Below are positions 1-12,200 of a stretch of 21,484 bases of DNA, piece after piece. Origin of the DNA: Isoetes engelmannii (lineage: Eukaryota > Streptophyta > Lycopodiopsida > Isoetales > Isoetaceae); contig JAANSK020268159.1 of NCBI GenBank assembly GCA_011763485.2, positions 1 to 21,484 of the forward strand, read 5' to 3'. Both the position numbers and the translations under genes were made by a program. The notes under the pieces were generated by a model that was not told the DNA's origin, ran no database searches, and was given only the letters and a program-made list of their open reading frames with translations. Every line of letters begins with the position of its first letter. Position 1 is the stretch's first letter.

Positions 1-148
1 ACAACGTTGGTTGACAACGTTAGTTACACGTTAGGAGTTAACATACCTAACATATATCACATTATACTATTCTAACACACTTATCTTAGCAATACAGGTG
101 AAGATGATCAAAGTTATTCAAAAATATTTATTAATTGAGAGCACATAC

Positions 149-235
149 CTTATGTGACTGAAGGACTCCATATAAACCATCAGGTTCATTTATTTCTGAA
201 TAAGCATGTAGCAAAAGCTCCATATGAGCTGGCAA
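149..235 (-). CDS. ATM: ATM exon 30 of the window (FAT domain)
   Basis: The exon has 29 codons in phase 0, between acceptor CTTGGCAG and donor AAG|GTATGT. LPAHMELLLHAYSEINEPDG and LYGVLQSHK match human [20 protein letters not shown] (from memory). The next exon must lie beyond position 1. Bases 1-148 are intron. Confidence 0.93.
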
Positions 236-3200
236 CTGCCAAGATTCGAACATCAATAACAATTACCACAGGTGCAGAACTCCACAATAAGTTAAGCATC
301 TAGTATTCAGAAGATATATTCACCTTACTATCGAAATTATTGCAAAAGTCTAACTGGCCAATTGTCAATTTTCCAAACTTTTCTTCACACCAATGCTCCA
401 GGTACAAAATTGAAGTGAAAAAGGCTGCACATTGCTGTTCAACATTTGTATAGTTAGAAGTATAAAAAGAAAAAATTGTATCCAAAAGAAACATATATCA
501 AGCATAGTTATCCAACATATATGTTTTACTATCGAGCATGCCTGGCCGCACGATCTTGGAAACCCAAGGAAAAAACAATGGCAAAGATTACATGACATCT
601 CCCAAACGGACTGACAATGATGCCTCTGTTCAGGCAATCATAGCACTACTGCACTTAAAGGCTGGCCAATACTTCAAATGGATTTTAGAGGTGCATTCCT
701 ACATGGGGATCTACAAGGAGAGGTTTTCATGCAGCATCCTCAGGGGTGCTGACATGGCAGCCTATGTATTTACATAGGACAATGGTTTATAGTTTACCAT
801 GTATTTACGTTCATTTATGACTCTAGACAAGGTTAGGATATAATTGGCATGTTTAGGTACTCACGTGCTGTTGGTTCTAGCCTAGATCATAAGTTTCGTC
901 ATGATATCAGAGCCCACGGTGGCTAAAATCAATCAGTGAGAGAAATTTGACAAGAGGGGAGGTGAATTAAGAAGTTGGCAACAATGTGCGAAAATTGGAC
1001 GTCTTCAACCAAAATTACAATAACTGAAAATTTCGTTGGACATGGGTGACGTTTTTGTGGCGTTGCCTGTCGTTCTGTGCCAAAAGCTTGTACAATTGGC
1101 AACTTAGAGCACTTTCCTGAGAGATCGGTGATTATTTGAGCAATGTTGATGCAGTTTGTTTTTGTGACATACCATCTGTCTGGGTAATTCCCTTGATTTA
1201 TCTTTTTTGTGCATCTAAAGCTCAGTATTCTCTCCTAATGCTCTCTGCTAAGTTGTAAGACCTTCAGGAATGGATTCTACAAAGTTTAACATCCAAATGC
1301 CAGTGGATAGATGTGTTTGAAAGCTATCTCCTCGTGAATAATTTGGATGGACTTCCTGATGGCTCTCTTGATATAAAAGATGCGAATTTTTCGTCAGAAA
1401 AATAAAAAAGGCTTAGGCCTCTTGAAAGTTCTTGTACCACCATAAGTTCAGTGCCATAAAACGGGTTGCAAATTGTTGTCTGGAGCCCTAGTTAATCTAA
1501 AAAGGGTTTACCCTCGAGATTCGAACTCTAGAGCCTTTTTCTTGAGAGATGAGTTGCACGCTTTGTGCTTGGATAATTGTAAGAATATGATTGATTATAT
1601 TTCTATGGCCAAAGAGATTAAAAGCAAACTGGATGATATGAAACAGCAAGTACATGATGGTAAGGTGATTTTTGCATTGCTTCGTGGTATTTCTTTAGAC
1701 TATAAGCCTTTTATTCTTTCATTAATTGCAAGAGACAATCCAATTAAGCTGAAATACTTGCCTAATCTTCCCCTTTAGACTGAACTGGAGTTGACAAGGC
1801 CTTCTTTTCAAAATATAATTCGAAGAAGCACACTGACAAGTTCTCTCGCAATAAGTCCTCCACAGTTTCTGAATCTTCGAGCAGTAATTTTAATCGGGGG
1901 AGCAAGAAAGGTTCAAGCAGATATTCCCTAAAGAAGGAAGCCAAAGCTGCTACTATAGCAGCTAAAGATCAGCCGGCACATGAGCGTAAAGAGCGGTCTA
2001 ATTTCGTGGCTGCTGAATTTGAACCAGAAAATGCTGATATTGACTGCTTATACAAAGCTTCTGAGATGTTTTTGGACAAATCTGATAGTGATCCATGGTA
2101 CCATGACTCTGGTGCCACTTCGCACATGACAGGAAAAAGAAAATACTTTTCTAAATTACAGCAAATAGATGGTGGTTGATTCAAGTTTGCTGATAATTTT
2201 ATCCAGATTCAAGGGCAAAGTCACATTTTCTACCCAGTGGCATAAAGTACGTCAAAGATGTTATTTACATTCCCGGCCTGGAAGAAAACTTGTTGTAAGT
2301 ACGTCAAAGATGTTATTTACATTCCTTCCTTGAAGAGAACTTGTTGAAGGTTGATAAAAGTGGCTTGTACGCGTTATTTGGCCAAGGAGAAGTTATACTT
2401 ACTCCTACGTGCCCTGTTCCTGATTTTGACATTGTTGCTCGTGGCATTCTCCAAAATGGTTTGTATAAGTTCGCGCTTGTGTTATAGAGAAAAAGGGCTT
2501 TGCTGTTGCTGCTGTTAGCATGTCTTCGGATGCTATGGCACGCTCGTTATTGTCACTTGAGCTTCCAATCTCTTTGTCTAATGCTTAGCAGAGGATGGTC
2601 AGGGTCACGGTTGAAAAACAAACAGGAAAGTTGATTAAGGCATTCAGTTTTGACAATGGTGGTGAGTAACGGAAACATTTCTTTTGATTCTTATCTTCAA
2701 GATGCTGGCATTGTTCGTGAGATGAGCGCACCATATTGGTCGCAACAAAATGGTATAGCTGAATGCAAGAATCTTGCTCTCATGAATTTGGCACGCAGCA
2801 TGCTCGCTTATAAACGTTTTCCTTTGTCTTTTTGGGGCAAAGCAGTGAAAACAGCACCCTATCTCTTGAATAGAGATCCCGCAAAAATTGTTAAGGGTCA
2901 AACACCTTTTGCGGTGTTCTATGGTACAATGATAACTCGCATTTGAAAATCTTTGGTTCTCCTGCTTTTGTGCATCGTCATTCCAAAATGAAGAAACTTG
3001 ATGATGGGGCCGTCAAATGCATTTATATTGGTTATGCGGATGGATATAAAGCTTACAAATTCTATAATCAAGCCACTAAGAAGCTTGTGGTCAGTCCGGA
3101 TGCAAAGTTTTTGGAGGATAGCTTGTATGATGCTTTAGAGCATGATGTTGGAGCGCCATTTGATATCCATGCCTTGCTTGATGTTGACACTCACAGTCCA

Positions 3201-6200
3201 TTTAATGCTGCTCCAGTTGCTGCTGTACCGCTACCAGCCCTTGTGATCATAGTGGCAATGATGAAAATGATCCATATCTTGCTGCTTTGAATGATATTTG
3301 CGCTGCAAATCAGCATGCTAGTTCTAGGACTGCTCCAGCCCAGTCTCTTGCTGGAAATCATGATGATGTTGTGCCTTTTAGGCGATCTGAGTGGCTTAAA
3401 GCCTTAGTTGATGTGCAACCAAGTGTTATGAACACTTGTAATTTTGCTTTGATGGCAAAGATCTATGAAGAACTTTTGCTGAAGTCCTTACCAATCCAGA
3501 TTGGGTGGCCGCTATGAAGCATGAGTATGACATGCTGCTTAAAAATGACACATGGGATCTTGTTCCCCTTCCTAAAGTGAAGAAAGCAATTGGTTCAAAA
3601 TGGATTTTCAAAGAAAAATACAATGCAGATGGCGCACTCAGTAAATATAAGGCCCGACTTGTTGCCAAGGGATTTGCTCAGCAGCATGGGAGTGATTATA
3701 AGGCCCATGATTATCAGGCCCAACTTGTTGCCAAGGGATTTGCTAAGCAACATGGGATTGATTATGATGAAGTCTTTGCTCCAGTTGCAAGACTGTCAAT
3801 AGTGCGCGCTTTTTTTGCCTTAGCAGCAAGCAAGGGTTGGCCCGTATATCAAATCGACCTTCAAAGAACCTTTTTAAATGGAGACCTGTCCGATGAAGCC
3901 TATATGCAGCAGCCAGAAGGCTTTGTCTCAAAAGGCCAAGTGCCTCTAGTATGTAAGTTGAAGAAGAGTCTCTATGGCCTTAAACAAGCACCTCGGTGTT
4001 GGTACCATAAGGCCGATTCTTATCTTAAAGCACAAGGTTATTCTTCTTCCACAGCAGATCCAAATTTGTACTACAAATACCACAATACATCTATCTGCAT
4101 TCTTGTGTCGTATGTTGGCGACCTGCTAATTATAGGAGAAGCTCATGATCAGGAATTGAGATTTGGAAAACTCCCGATGGCATCACTTTGTCCCAAGGTA
4201 AGTACATACAAGATCTTCTTACAAATTTCATATGACAAATTGCAAGGTCGCAAAACAGCCATTGGAGCCTGCTTTGAAGTTATCCACCCATATCCTCAGG
4301 TAGATGCTACTTTGTATCGCTCACTTGTTGGTGGTCTGATTTATCTTACAGTGACTAAACCGTCAAAAACAGAGTTATTGGCAAGCAGCAAAAAGAATGC
4401 TTGCCTATTCAAAAGGTACACTTAATGAGGGCCTCTGTTATACGCGTGATCAATCGTCTTCTTTGAATGATTTTGTAGATGCTGATCATTTTGGTTGTCT
4501 TGATACACGGCGCAGCACCACAGTTTATGTGTTTGGCCTTGGGAAGAACATCATTCTTGACTCGGCAAGCGTCAGCCCTCAGTCTCTCCTTCTAGCACGG
4601 AGGCCGAGTATAAAACCTTAGCTAATTGCTGCTGCTGATCCATTTGGTTAGCCAAACTTTTTGCAGAATTAGGCGTTGACGCCAGCACTATTCCACTTCA
4701 TTGTGACAACCAAAGCACTTTGCAACTTGCTAATAATCCTGTGTTTCATGCCCGCAGCAAACACATTAAAACACATTATCATTTTGTGTGAGAGAAGGTC
4801 ATAGATGGTCAGCTCGATCTTCATCATGTTCCCACTAATGATCAATTGGCTGACCTCTTCACCAGGCCATCAGCGGGGTCTACATTTCAAAAGTTCAAGA
4901 CTCAGCTTGTTATTCGTATGTTCAGCTTAGGGAAGGATCGTCACGGTAAGCTATAGCATTCTGCTTTTGTTCTCAGTTCATATATGTGCCTAGAGGAGGA
5001 TGACAGAAATAACACTTAATGGTTAAGCACACATATGTTTATCAAGGGGTTTGCAGGGACAAGAACACCTTGTATGCAGATTAAAGAAGAGCATGTATGA
5101 CTCTAACCTTTGATTCCATTCAAGAGCTGTGCATAGTAGTTCCCTATGTGAATAAACTTTTGATCACGGGAGGAGCAGCACAGCTAATTGATCAGACTGA
5201 GTTTCATCTTCAAGAGAAATTTGAGATGAGGCTGCTACACATCTATTTAGGGCTTAAGGTTTGGCAAACACGTGATGGTATCTATTTATCTCAACAAAAA
5301 TTCGTCAGCGATCTACTCCAAAAATGTAATATAAATACTGCCAAACCAATCAAACCAGTCTCAATACCTATAAATTTAGGTACCAAACTTCATGCAGATG
5401 ACAACTCTTGTGACATCATCCTATACAAGAGTCTTGTTGGAAGTTTGCTCTATTTGACTGTAACACGACCAGATTTATGCTTTGCAGTCAATCTTCTTTG
5501 CAGGTACGTGCAAAGGCCCACACAGTTACATTGGAAGAAGCCTACCTTCAGGGCACAGTACAGGAAGGGCTATTTTATGAAAGTTCAGCATCTCATACTT
5601 GCACAATCTTTGTTGATGCTGATTATGCAATTTGAGGGCACTCGATGGTCCACAACAGGGCTCATTCCTTCCATTGGGCCTAATGCATTCAACTGGATGT
5701 CTAAATGGCAATCAACCGTCTCCATTAGCACTGCTGAAGCTGAATTCAAAGCTCTTTCAGCATGGGTGCAGGGAACACTTTGGTTACAAAAATTGTGGAA
5801 GGATCCCAAAGTTTCCATTCAGAAGTCGCAATTGTACAGCAACAATCAGAGTACTATTCAGTTTTCCATGCGAGAACCAAGCACCTTGATGCACATCTCT
5901 AGGGAGCGTTTTCTTGCTGATGATTTGAATTTGTCCTACTGTTCAACACAGAGTCAGCTCGCAGATGTGTTTACCGATCCTTTGGCTTAGTGCCAAACTA
6001 AGCAGGCTGAGCGGTCAAATTCCAGCTCAAGGGAGAGAAACAAGTAAAGCTGAAATTTTCCAAGGCCACATAGGTTTAAGGGAGAGAGTTGGAATAACAT
6101 TAGAAAGATATCCTATGCGGATGTTGTAAGGTCGCATGGGTCCAATATCTAATGGTCAAACAATCAAAGGTCACATGTTAGACCGGTTAGGTAAAGGTCA

Positions 6201-9200
6201 TTTTTTGACTGCCACATAGGCAGCCTTTATTATCTATATATTGTAACCTTCACATGCAGTACCAAGTAGTTCAATTTTTTTGTTCCTCCAGCAATAGAAA
6301 GCCACTGATTTAACCAAAGTATATAACAAATGATATTTACTATTGACATCATAAAAGTGCCTCTAGAAGCATTCTCTCCATAAGAGCCTGTGAAGTCTAC
6401 TTCCTTTTGAACATAGCCCTTTCCTACCAGCCTGGCCTTGTACTTACCAACAGTGCCATCCACATTACATTTTACCCTATATACCCATTCATTCTTAACT
6501 TCTGGTCTCTTATTCAGGAGGAAGCTCCAAGGAACGTTGACGAAATACTTCTATTAGCACTTCCAGATGGTATAGCCTTCAACAACAACGAGATTCAAAC
6601 AAGGGAGGCAGATTGCTAATCTATCGTATGATCACTCGATCACTCGCACCGATGGTTCGAACCTCTAACTAAGAATTTATTATGAATGCATAGAACCTCT
6701 ATAATTATTCTTTACGTCTGGAATTGGATATCTCGTCCAGGATCACTGATAGGAATCTGTTGTGTCCGGTGTTTTAATAGCCCTTGACTGGCTTCCCTCA
6801 TTGAGTTATCAGTGTCACATCACGTGCAGAGAGATACAGCTTCACCATACCACCCCTGATATGATGCTCGGGGGAGTGGCCTTGCATGGAACAATCTTTA
6901 TTGGATATGATCAAGTGAGAAAGCCATCCATTGTGTCTAAGCCTTATTATCGAGAAGTTAAAATAGACCTAAAATAGACCTTGGCCTTTTATAGGGTGTT
7001 GTTACCTATAAATAGAAGGTGGACTTTGAGAAGTGATATCTCCGCGACCACAGCTTAGAATTTGACGATCTTTACCTCTCTGGAAAGCCCTTGAGGTTTA
7101 GTTTCCAGATTGGGCTTATTTGTCTATAGACTCCTTACGGTCCGAGAGATATGCTCAGAAAGGTGCATAGGGGTCTAAGCTGACTGCACAACTAGTTCTG
7201 CCTCCTATGTTTCTCTTCCAGTTTCCAAAGCCTAATATTATTTTGTAGTATTTTCCTTTATCTTCTTGCTTGATCATATCAATAAGAGGAGTTCATGTAA
7301 CACCAGTGGATGATGGCTAGAAAGAGTGTGTTCTTATCCAGTCATGTAGATTGGCAGCTTGACTTGGTGACAGCTTTTCTAGTTGGTCCGGTTGGGTGGT
7401 AAATCGAGCATCCGATATTGTTTTCCTTTCTACTAACTTGATGTTTTGCAGGTTAAAATTCTTTATTCATATCAAACCCCACGCTCTTAAAACCATAGTC
7501 AAAGTACAACCCTGACGAAGCAATGTTGCATGGAGGTCGAGGACCCATGGCTCATAAACTCCTTTTCTCGAAGAAGCCGCAATAATTATTCTTTTCGTTG
7601 ACATCTATCTGTGTGCCATCTCTGTCTGTCTTCGTGTGTGTTCCCCCCCTTTCTTCGTGTGTGTGTTCCCCCGGTTCCGATTCCTCATAAGCTAACAGGG
7701 GCACGGCGGACGCATCTCATTCATCTCTTGCATGGCGGACTAAGTGGTTGGAATCTATCTCTAAATGCAACAAGCCTAAGAAACGAAGTATCAAGTAAGA
7801 ACAGAAGGGAGTATCTATCATCTTCATACAAATTCAGCCGCGGCATATGGGTAGTGCGCAAACTTCCCTTTCCAAGAGCAAAACAATTATTGAGGCCAGG
7901 ACCTCAACCACGGGAAAAGATAAATATATAGGTGTATTAAACATTGGACGCTTCCTTGGTCTTTCCGGATAAGTGAGGCCCAACATTCATCTTAGGCACA
8001 AGAGAGCTTGACAAGTGAGCTATTCCACACCCCAGGTAGCGAAGAGCAGATATCGAGGTGTCAAACCTCCTGGATTGATGGAGTAAACAAATAGGAATTA
8101 ATGTGAATTAAATCAGCCAATAAATCTTGATGAGAAATAAAGCCCTGTTATTGTCCAACCATTTCTGCTCCTCGTTAAATGAACAGACAAATCTGATTTC
8201 CATTAGGTTCAGTTCCAGTCAGTAACAATCCCCATCAGACCTGCGAGCTCAAACGCTAATTACATTTTGCCCTTCCATGCTAATTTCTACCATTCAGCAA
8301 CAAACTTCTCATGCATCAACACATACTCCATCCCTTCCATGAAACACAAGTAGGAGCAAAAGACAAGGCATAGAACTTTCTTATTTTCCTGGACATTCCC
8401 ATCCTTATATACATTTTTGTTCACTAATCACGAAACCCTAACCTTAGAATAGAAAAGTTATCATTACGAGTTCTAACGTTTCACCTTAGCTACAATATAA
8501 GGTTTCAATATGGTTCATGGAAAGAAAGAATATATTAACGTCTACGAGAGACCACTTGGGTCTATGAGACCAAATATACACCAATCATGTACAGCTAGGG
8601 CCGCATTTGCAGCCTCCTGGAGATATTGCATAACATAAAAAGAAAACTAAAATGATGAAATCAGGAAAGACAGGGATTTTCTAGAGTCATTACGGACCTT
8701 TCATTGCATAATGAAAAGCTAGACAATTATGTTTTTCTCAACTAGATTACATATAAAATGACTTTTGCAAGTGGGTGGAACTCACCTGAGCTGCCTTTGC
8801 AACAACCAGATAATCAATATCAAGCCAATAAACCTGCATAGAAAGAAAGAAAAGACAAAGACTTCAATTTAACACTGCATCCAAGAATACAAAAGTTCTG
8901 TCCAATAGTTAATGAAAAACATCAACAAAGTAAAATGGGTGAGTTAATGCTTGGTTGATACTTGATAAACGCATAGTTATAAGAAATCGACCAGCAAATT
9001 CGTATTCAAGAATGCCTCATATCGGACATGAAAAATAAATGTCTTTGTTCAATTTTTGTTACAAGGAAAACGTTAAATTGATACGTTTGCAACTCCTCGC
9101 AAAAATATTATCCGCTAAATGAAGAACCAATAGGCTCATCTTCCACCTTTCCTCTCTCGTTACATACCACGCACATGATGCATAACCAACTTTCTTCTAT

Positions 9201-12200
9201 GCCAGGTGATCATTGCATGTTAAAACACTGGACATTTTCATATAACGTTACTTGCACAGCATGGTGAACAGTATGGTGGGTCTTATCCGAGATCAACTTC
9301 CGCATCAATTGATTGTACCTACCTTAGGCCATGCCAGTTCAGTTTCAAGGTTTTGAGTCCGCAGCATATCCACATTCTCACTTCCACCATTTGATTGGCG
9401 TGTTCCAGCTCCCTAAAGTAAGAATTAAAAGGCTGCAGTTAGCATCAGGCAAAGAGAAACTCGATAACATTGTAATAGTAATGCTGTCTTATGTGCACCT
9501 TTGAATTCTCTTGCCTCCGTGAAGGTACAGCTGGAGGGTTCATCATCTTATTAAGAACATAAGAGCGTCTAAGACAATTCATTGCTTCCAAGAATATTTG
9601 GATGGAGCGAGTGCTCTTATTAGACTCTGCAAAGACAGTTTTCTCTACCTGTACAAGAAATATGGATGTCATGTGCAAGATCACACTAGCCAAATAGAAG
9701 AAATCAGACTTAACATGCTGAGCACCTGACTGGAGATTGCTTTGAAAATTTGAGTGTCCTTGGCGGATCTGCTTAGTAAACAGGCAAGGGTATGCGGTAA
9801 CACAAGTTCCGCTAAACCTACCTTGCTGAGGACAAGAGGTTGGCATAACCTGCAGCTTGTATTTAGTTTAAAGCATACAATAAATAGCTAGAGAAAGCAC
9901 ACACCTGAGGATTGGATCTTCTGTACGCTCTACTAAGGAATTCACAAGAGAACAAATCCATGCTTCATATGTTTTGCCACCAGTATCCCAAAGCAAAGGA
10001 TCGTCGAGGCCTGTTGTCTTTTCTGTTTAACAGAATACAAACTGGAAAATCAATAGCAACTCCAAGAATCATGGCATTATTTTAGTTTTGCTAGCCCATC
10101 AGAAAATTGACTACTACTTTAGTTGGTCCAACTGTAAAACTTCAAGGTATTTGCCATAAAATGAGCCGCTTCGATATGGATTCCACTTTAGCAACCCTTT
10201 TTTTATGCCCATGGCTGAACTTAGCTCTTCATTTGATTACGCATCGTCTGGATTTAAAAACTAACCATTTTCTCTTGCAAAGGTACGGAGTTCCCTTCTT
10301 TTCTGTGGGATCATCTTCAAGGACATGAAAAGACAAGTGCAACTCTAGAATTGCAAGCGGTCAAGAAGCAGAACTACAGAAAATGTACAATCCTGTGAAG
10401 GTCTAGTGCTAATAGTGCCCTCCATTAAAAGAATAGAAGAAAAACAATCATCTCTATCCTACAAACTCTAAAGAGTCAATGGCTGACATGTAACCTACTT
10501 GATGAATCTTCTCTGATCTTGTTCACCATATCTTCAACCACTCTTAAGTTGATGCCCTTGGCATGTATCTGGACAGCCAATACAGATAAGCTACAACCAT
10601 AAGAACCGCCAACATGTCATCATATAGTCAATACCTCTAAATATGCCTTCTCTTGAGCATCCAGCGAGTTAAATACACGATATCCCTTCTCGGAGGAAAG
10701 CACGCCCTGGAAAAAAATAGAAAATGGCAGAAGTTAAAATGCTATGCCAAGGAAACAATGACAAAGCTAGAAAACAAATAGTCATCTGCGTGCAAGAATA
10801 TACCTTGATGCTTCTTGATGCTAACTCAATAATAGAAACAGAATTATCCAGAAGAAAACCATTAAGCTGAAGCAATATAGCTTTTACAACATCATCAGAA
10901 AGCCCTCCTTCAACATTATCCACTGAATGGCCAAAATATGCTGTAAGAAGCCCACTGATTTTAGATTCTCCAGGCAGGTGGAAAACTACTTCATCGGCGT
11001 TTGCAATGCCAACCTGTGACAAGAAGAACTTACTTATTTTGTATATAAAGAAGTTAACAATGTTAAATTTTCAATGCATCTGCAACATGAATAGAATATA
11101 TGTATAGTCCTAACCTACACAGTTGATCTTTTTTATTGAGCCTAACTGATGCCTGAGTAAAGCACAAACATTGCATGAAACATGCTCAAAGCAGACCAGA
11201 TCGTGCAGTTTGTAGTGGGGACAGAATTTTCTTTTTGGAAATTATAATAGAATTTCTACATCATACATCTCGTTGGCTCTCGTCCTCGCACCATTATCAG
11301 ATGTTTATTTCTATTGGCTTCATAAACTTTCAGTTCTTTCACCGGCATTAACAAAACCTTTTGAAATTTATTACAGGCTAAGAAATCATAGCACCTCCAC
11401 CCTTCTTCAATTTCAAGGCATGCGTCCATAAAACCTGCTGAGATCAACAAATAAAAGCTAATATCTTGAACCATGAAGAAAGGAAAGTGGCATATGACAG
11501 ATATCTGAACCTATCAGCTATTTGCTGTTTGTGGATAAGGAGCTTGGACTTGCCTACCATGATGATATGCACTGCATTTTAGATTGACCCTTCTGATATT
11601 AGGCAGGCCTTCCGTAATTCCTAAACGAGAAGCATTTGCTAATGCCTTTCCTCCAACATGGCCAAATCTAACATTCCACAAAGGCAAAACCGGAGTCGCC
11701 ACCAGATAAGTTTACCCTTGCATTCAAGAGCTGATCGAACTTGAGGTGAACCAGGCTCCATGTGACCATGAACAAAATGGTAAGGAAAGATATGGCACAA
11801 CACGTTGCGGTATCTCCTTAAAAGGATCTGCTGCAGCAACTAAACTTAATGCATAAAAAGTGGGAGAAGCAATTGGACAATACAAGATATCCTGTATGAC
11901 AGGCTTAAGCTTCAATTCTGATATGTAACTGGAATTCAACAGTCCCCCTAACTTGAGATTTGCAGGTTCTGCCATCTCCCTCTTGAACTACTGTGTTGGC
12001 AGTGATTGAAATACTTCTTCCTACATAGATGCACCAGAATCGATGAACTGATTTGATTCAGAAACATTAGGTGCCAATTAAAGAACCCTCCTCCACATCA
12101 TCCACAACAAATTCCATGGACATGCCAGAATAAATCAACCAATCTGCTTCCTGAACAGTAGCTGTCAAATTGAGGGATTTTCCTCCACACCATCCAGGTC

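Larger units (their letters stand above)
747..5044 (+). mobile_element. Ty1/copia element A, full-span but broken fossil (4,298 bases)
   Basis: It begins TG and ends CA, with a 5-base target duplication AGGGG at 742-746 and 5045-5049. Parts in order are: 5' LTR 747-901; primer-binding site from 902; gag about 1270-1960 (SNSRAFFLRDELHALCLDN); protease near 2095-2130 (WYHDSGATSHMTG); integrase about 2640-3110 (LLNRDPAKIVKGQTPF, GSPAFVHRHSKMKKLDDG); RT about 3540-4140 (KYKARLVAKGFAQQHG, CKLKKSLYGLKQAPRCWY); RNase H about 4400-4890 (LHCDNQSTLQLANNP); 3' LTR about 4938-5044. It is clearly dead, with roughly ten or more coding breaks and short internal duplications. The LTRs differ strongly, so it is old. 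It lies antisense to ATM. Confidence 0.92.
525..6290 (+). mobile_element. Ty1/copia element B, 5'-lacking fossil, split by element A
   Basis: The left piece (about 525-746) carries the first part of reverse transcriptase, including GWPILQMDFRGAFLHGDLQG and FMQHPQG. The right piece (from 5045) carries later RT (HLVCRLKKSMY, LLYLTVTRPDLCFAV) and RNase H (STAEAEFKALSAWVQG, QLADVFTDPLA near 5950). A purine tract (6078-6088) and a 3' LTR follow. Gag, protease, integrase and the 5' LTR are absent. The element is broken, with several coding breaks. It is older than element A, which landed inside it. It lies antisense to ATM. Confidence 0.85.
435..8785 (-). other. Giant ATM intron 28 (8,351 bases)
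   Basis: The donor is CAG|GTGAGT at 8785. The acceptor is GTTGAACAG at 435, with a pyrimidine tract and a TTCTAAC branch-like site. Both edges are in phase 0, and the two flanking exons join VAKAAQ to QCAAFF, exactly as human [12 protein letters not shown]. The growth comes from nested copia elements. Confidence 0.9.

Noticed and set aside
8445-8456. AAACCCTAA telo-box-like motif
   Set aside because: It is a single copy inside an intron, with no promoter or telomere array around it.
9816-9821. GTAGGT as a donor that would make a 28-base micro-exon
   Set aside because: The sequence beyond it continues to match ATM (GLAELVLPHT) and ends at a donor in correct phase.
10107-10328. 73-codon open frame on the plus strand in an ATM intron
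   Set aside because: It shows no recognisable motif, splice context or start context, and was treated as chance.
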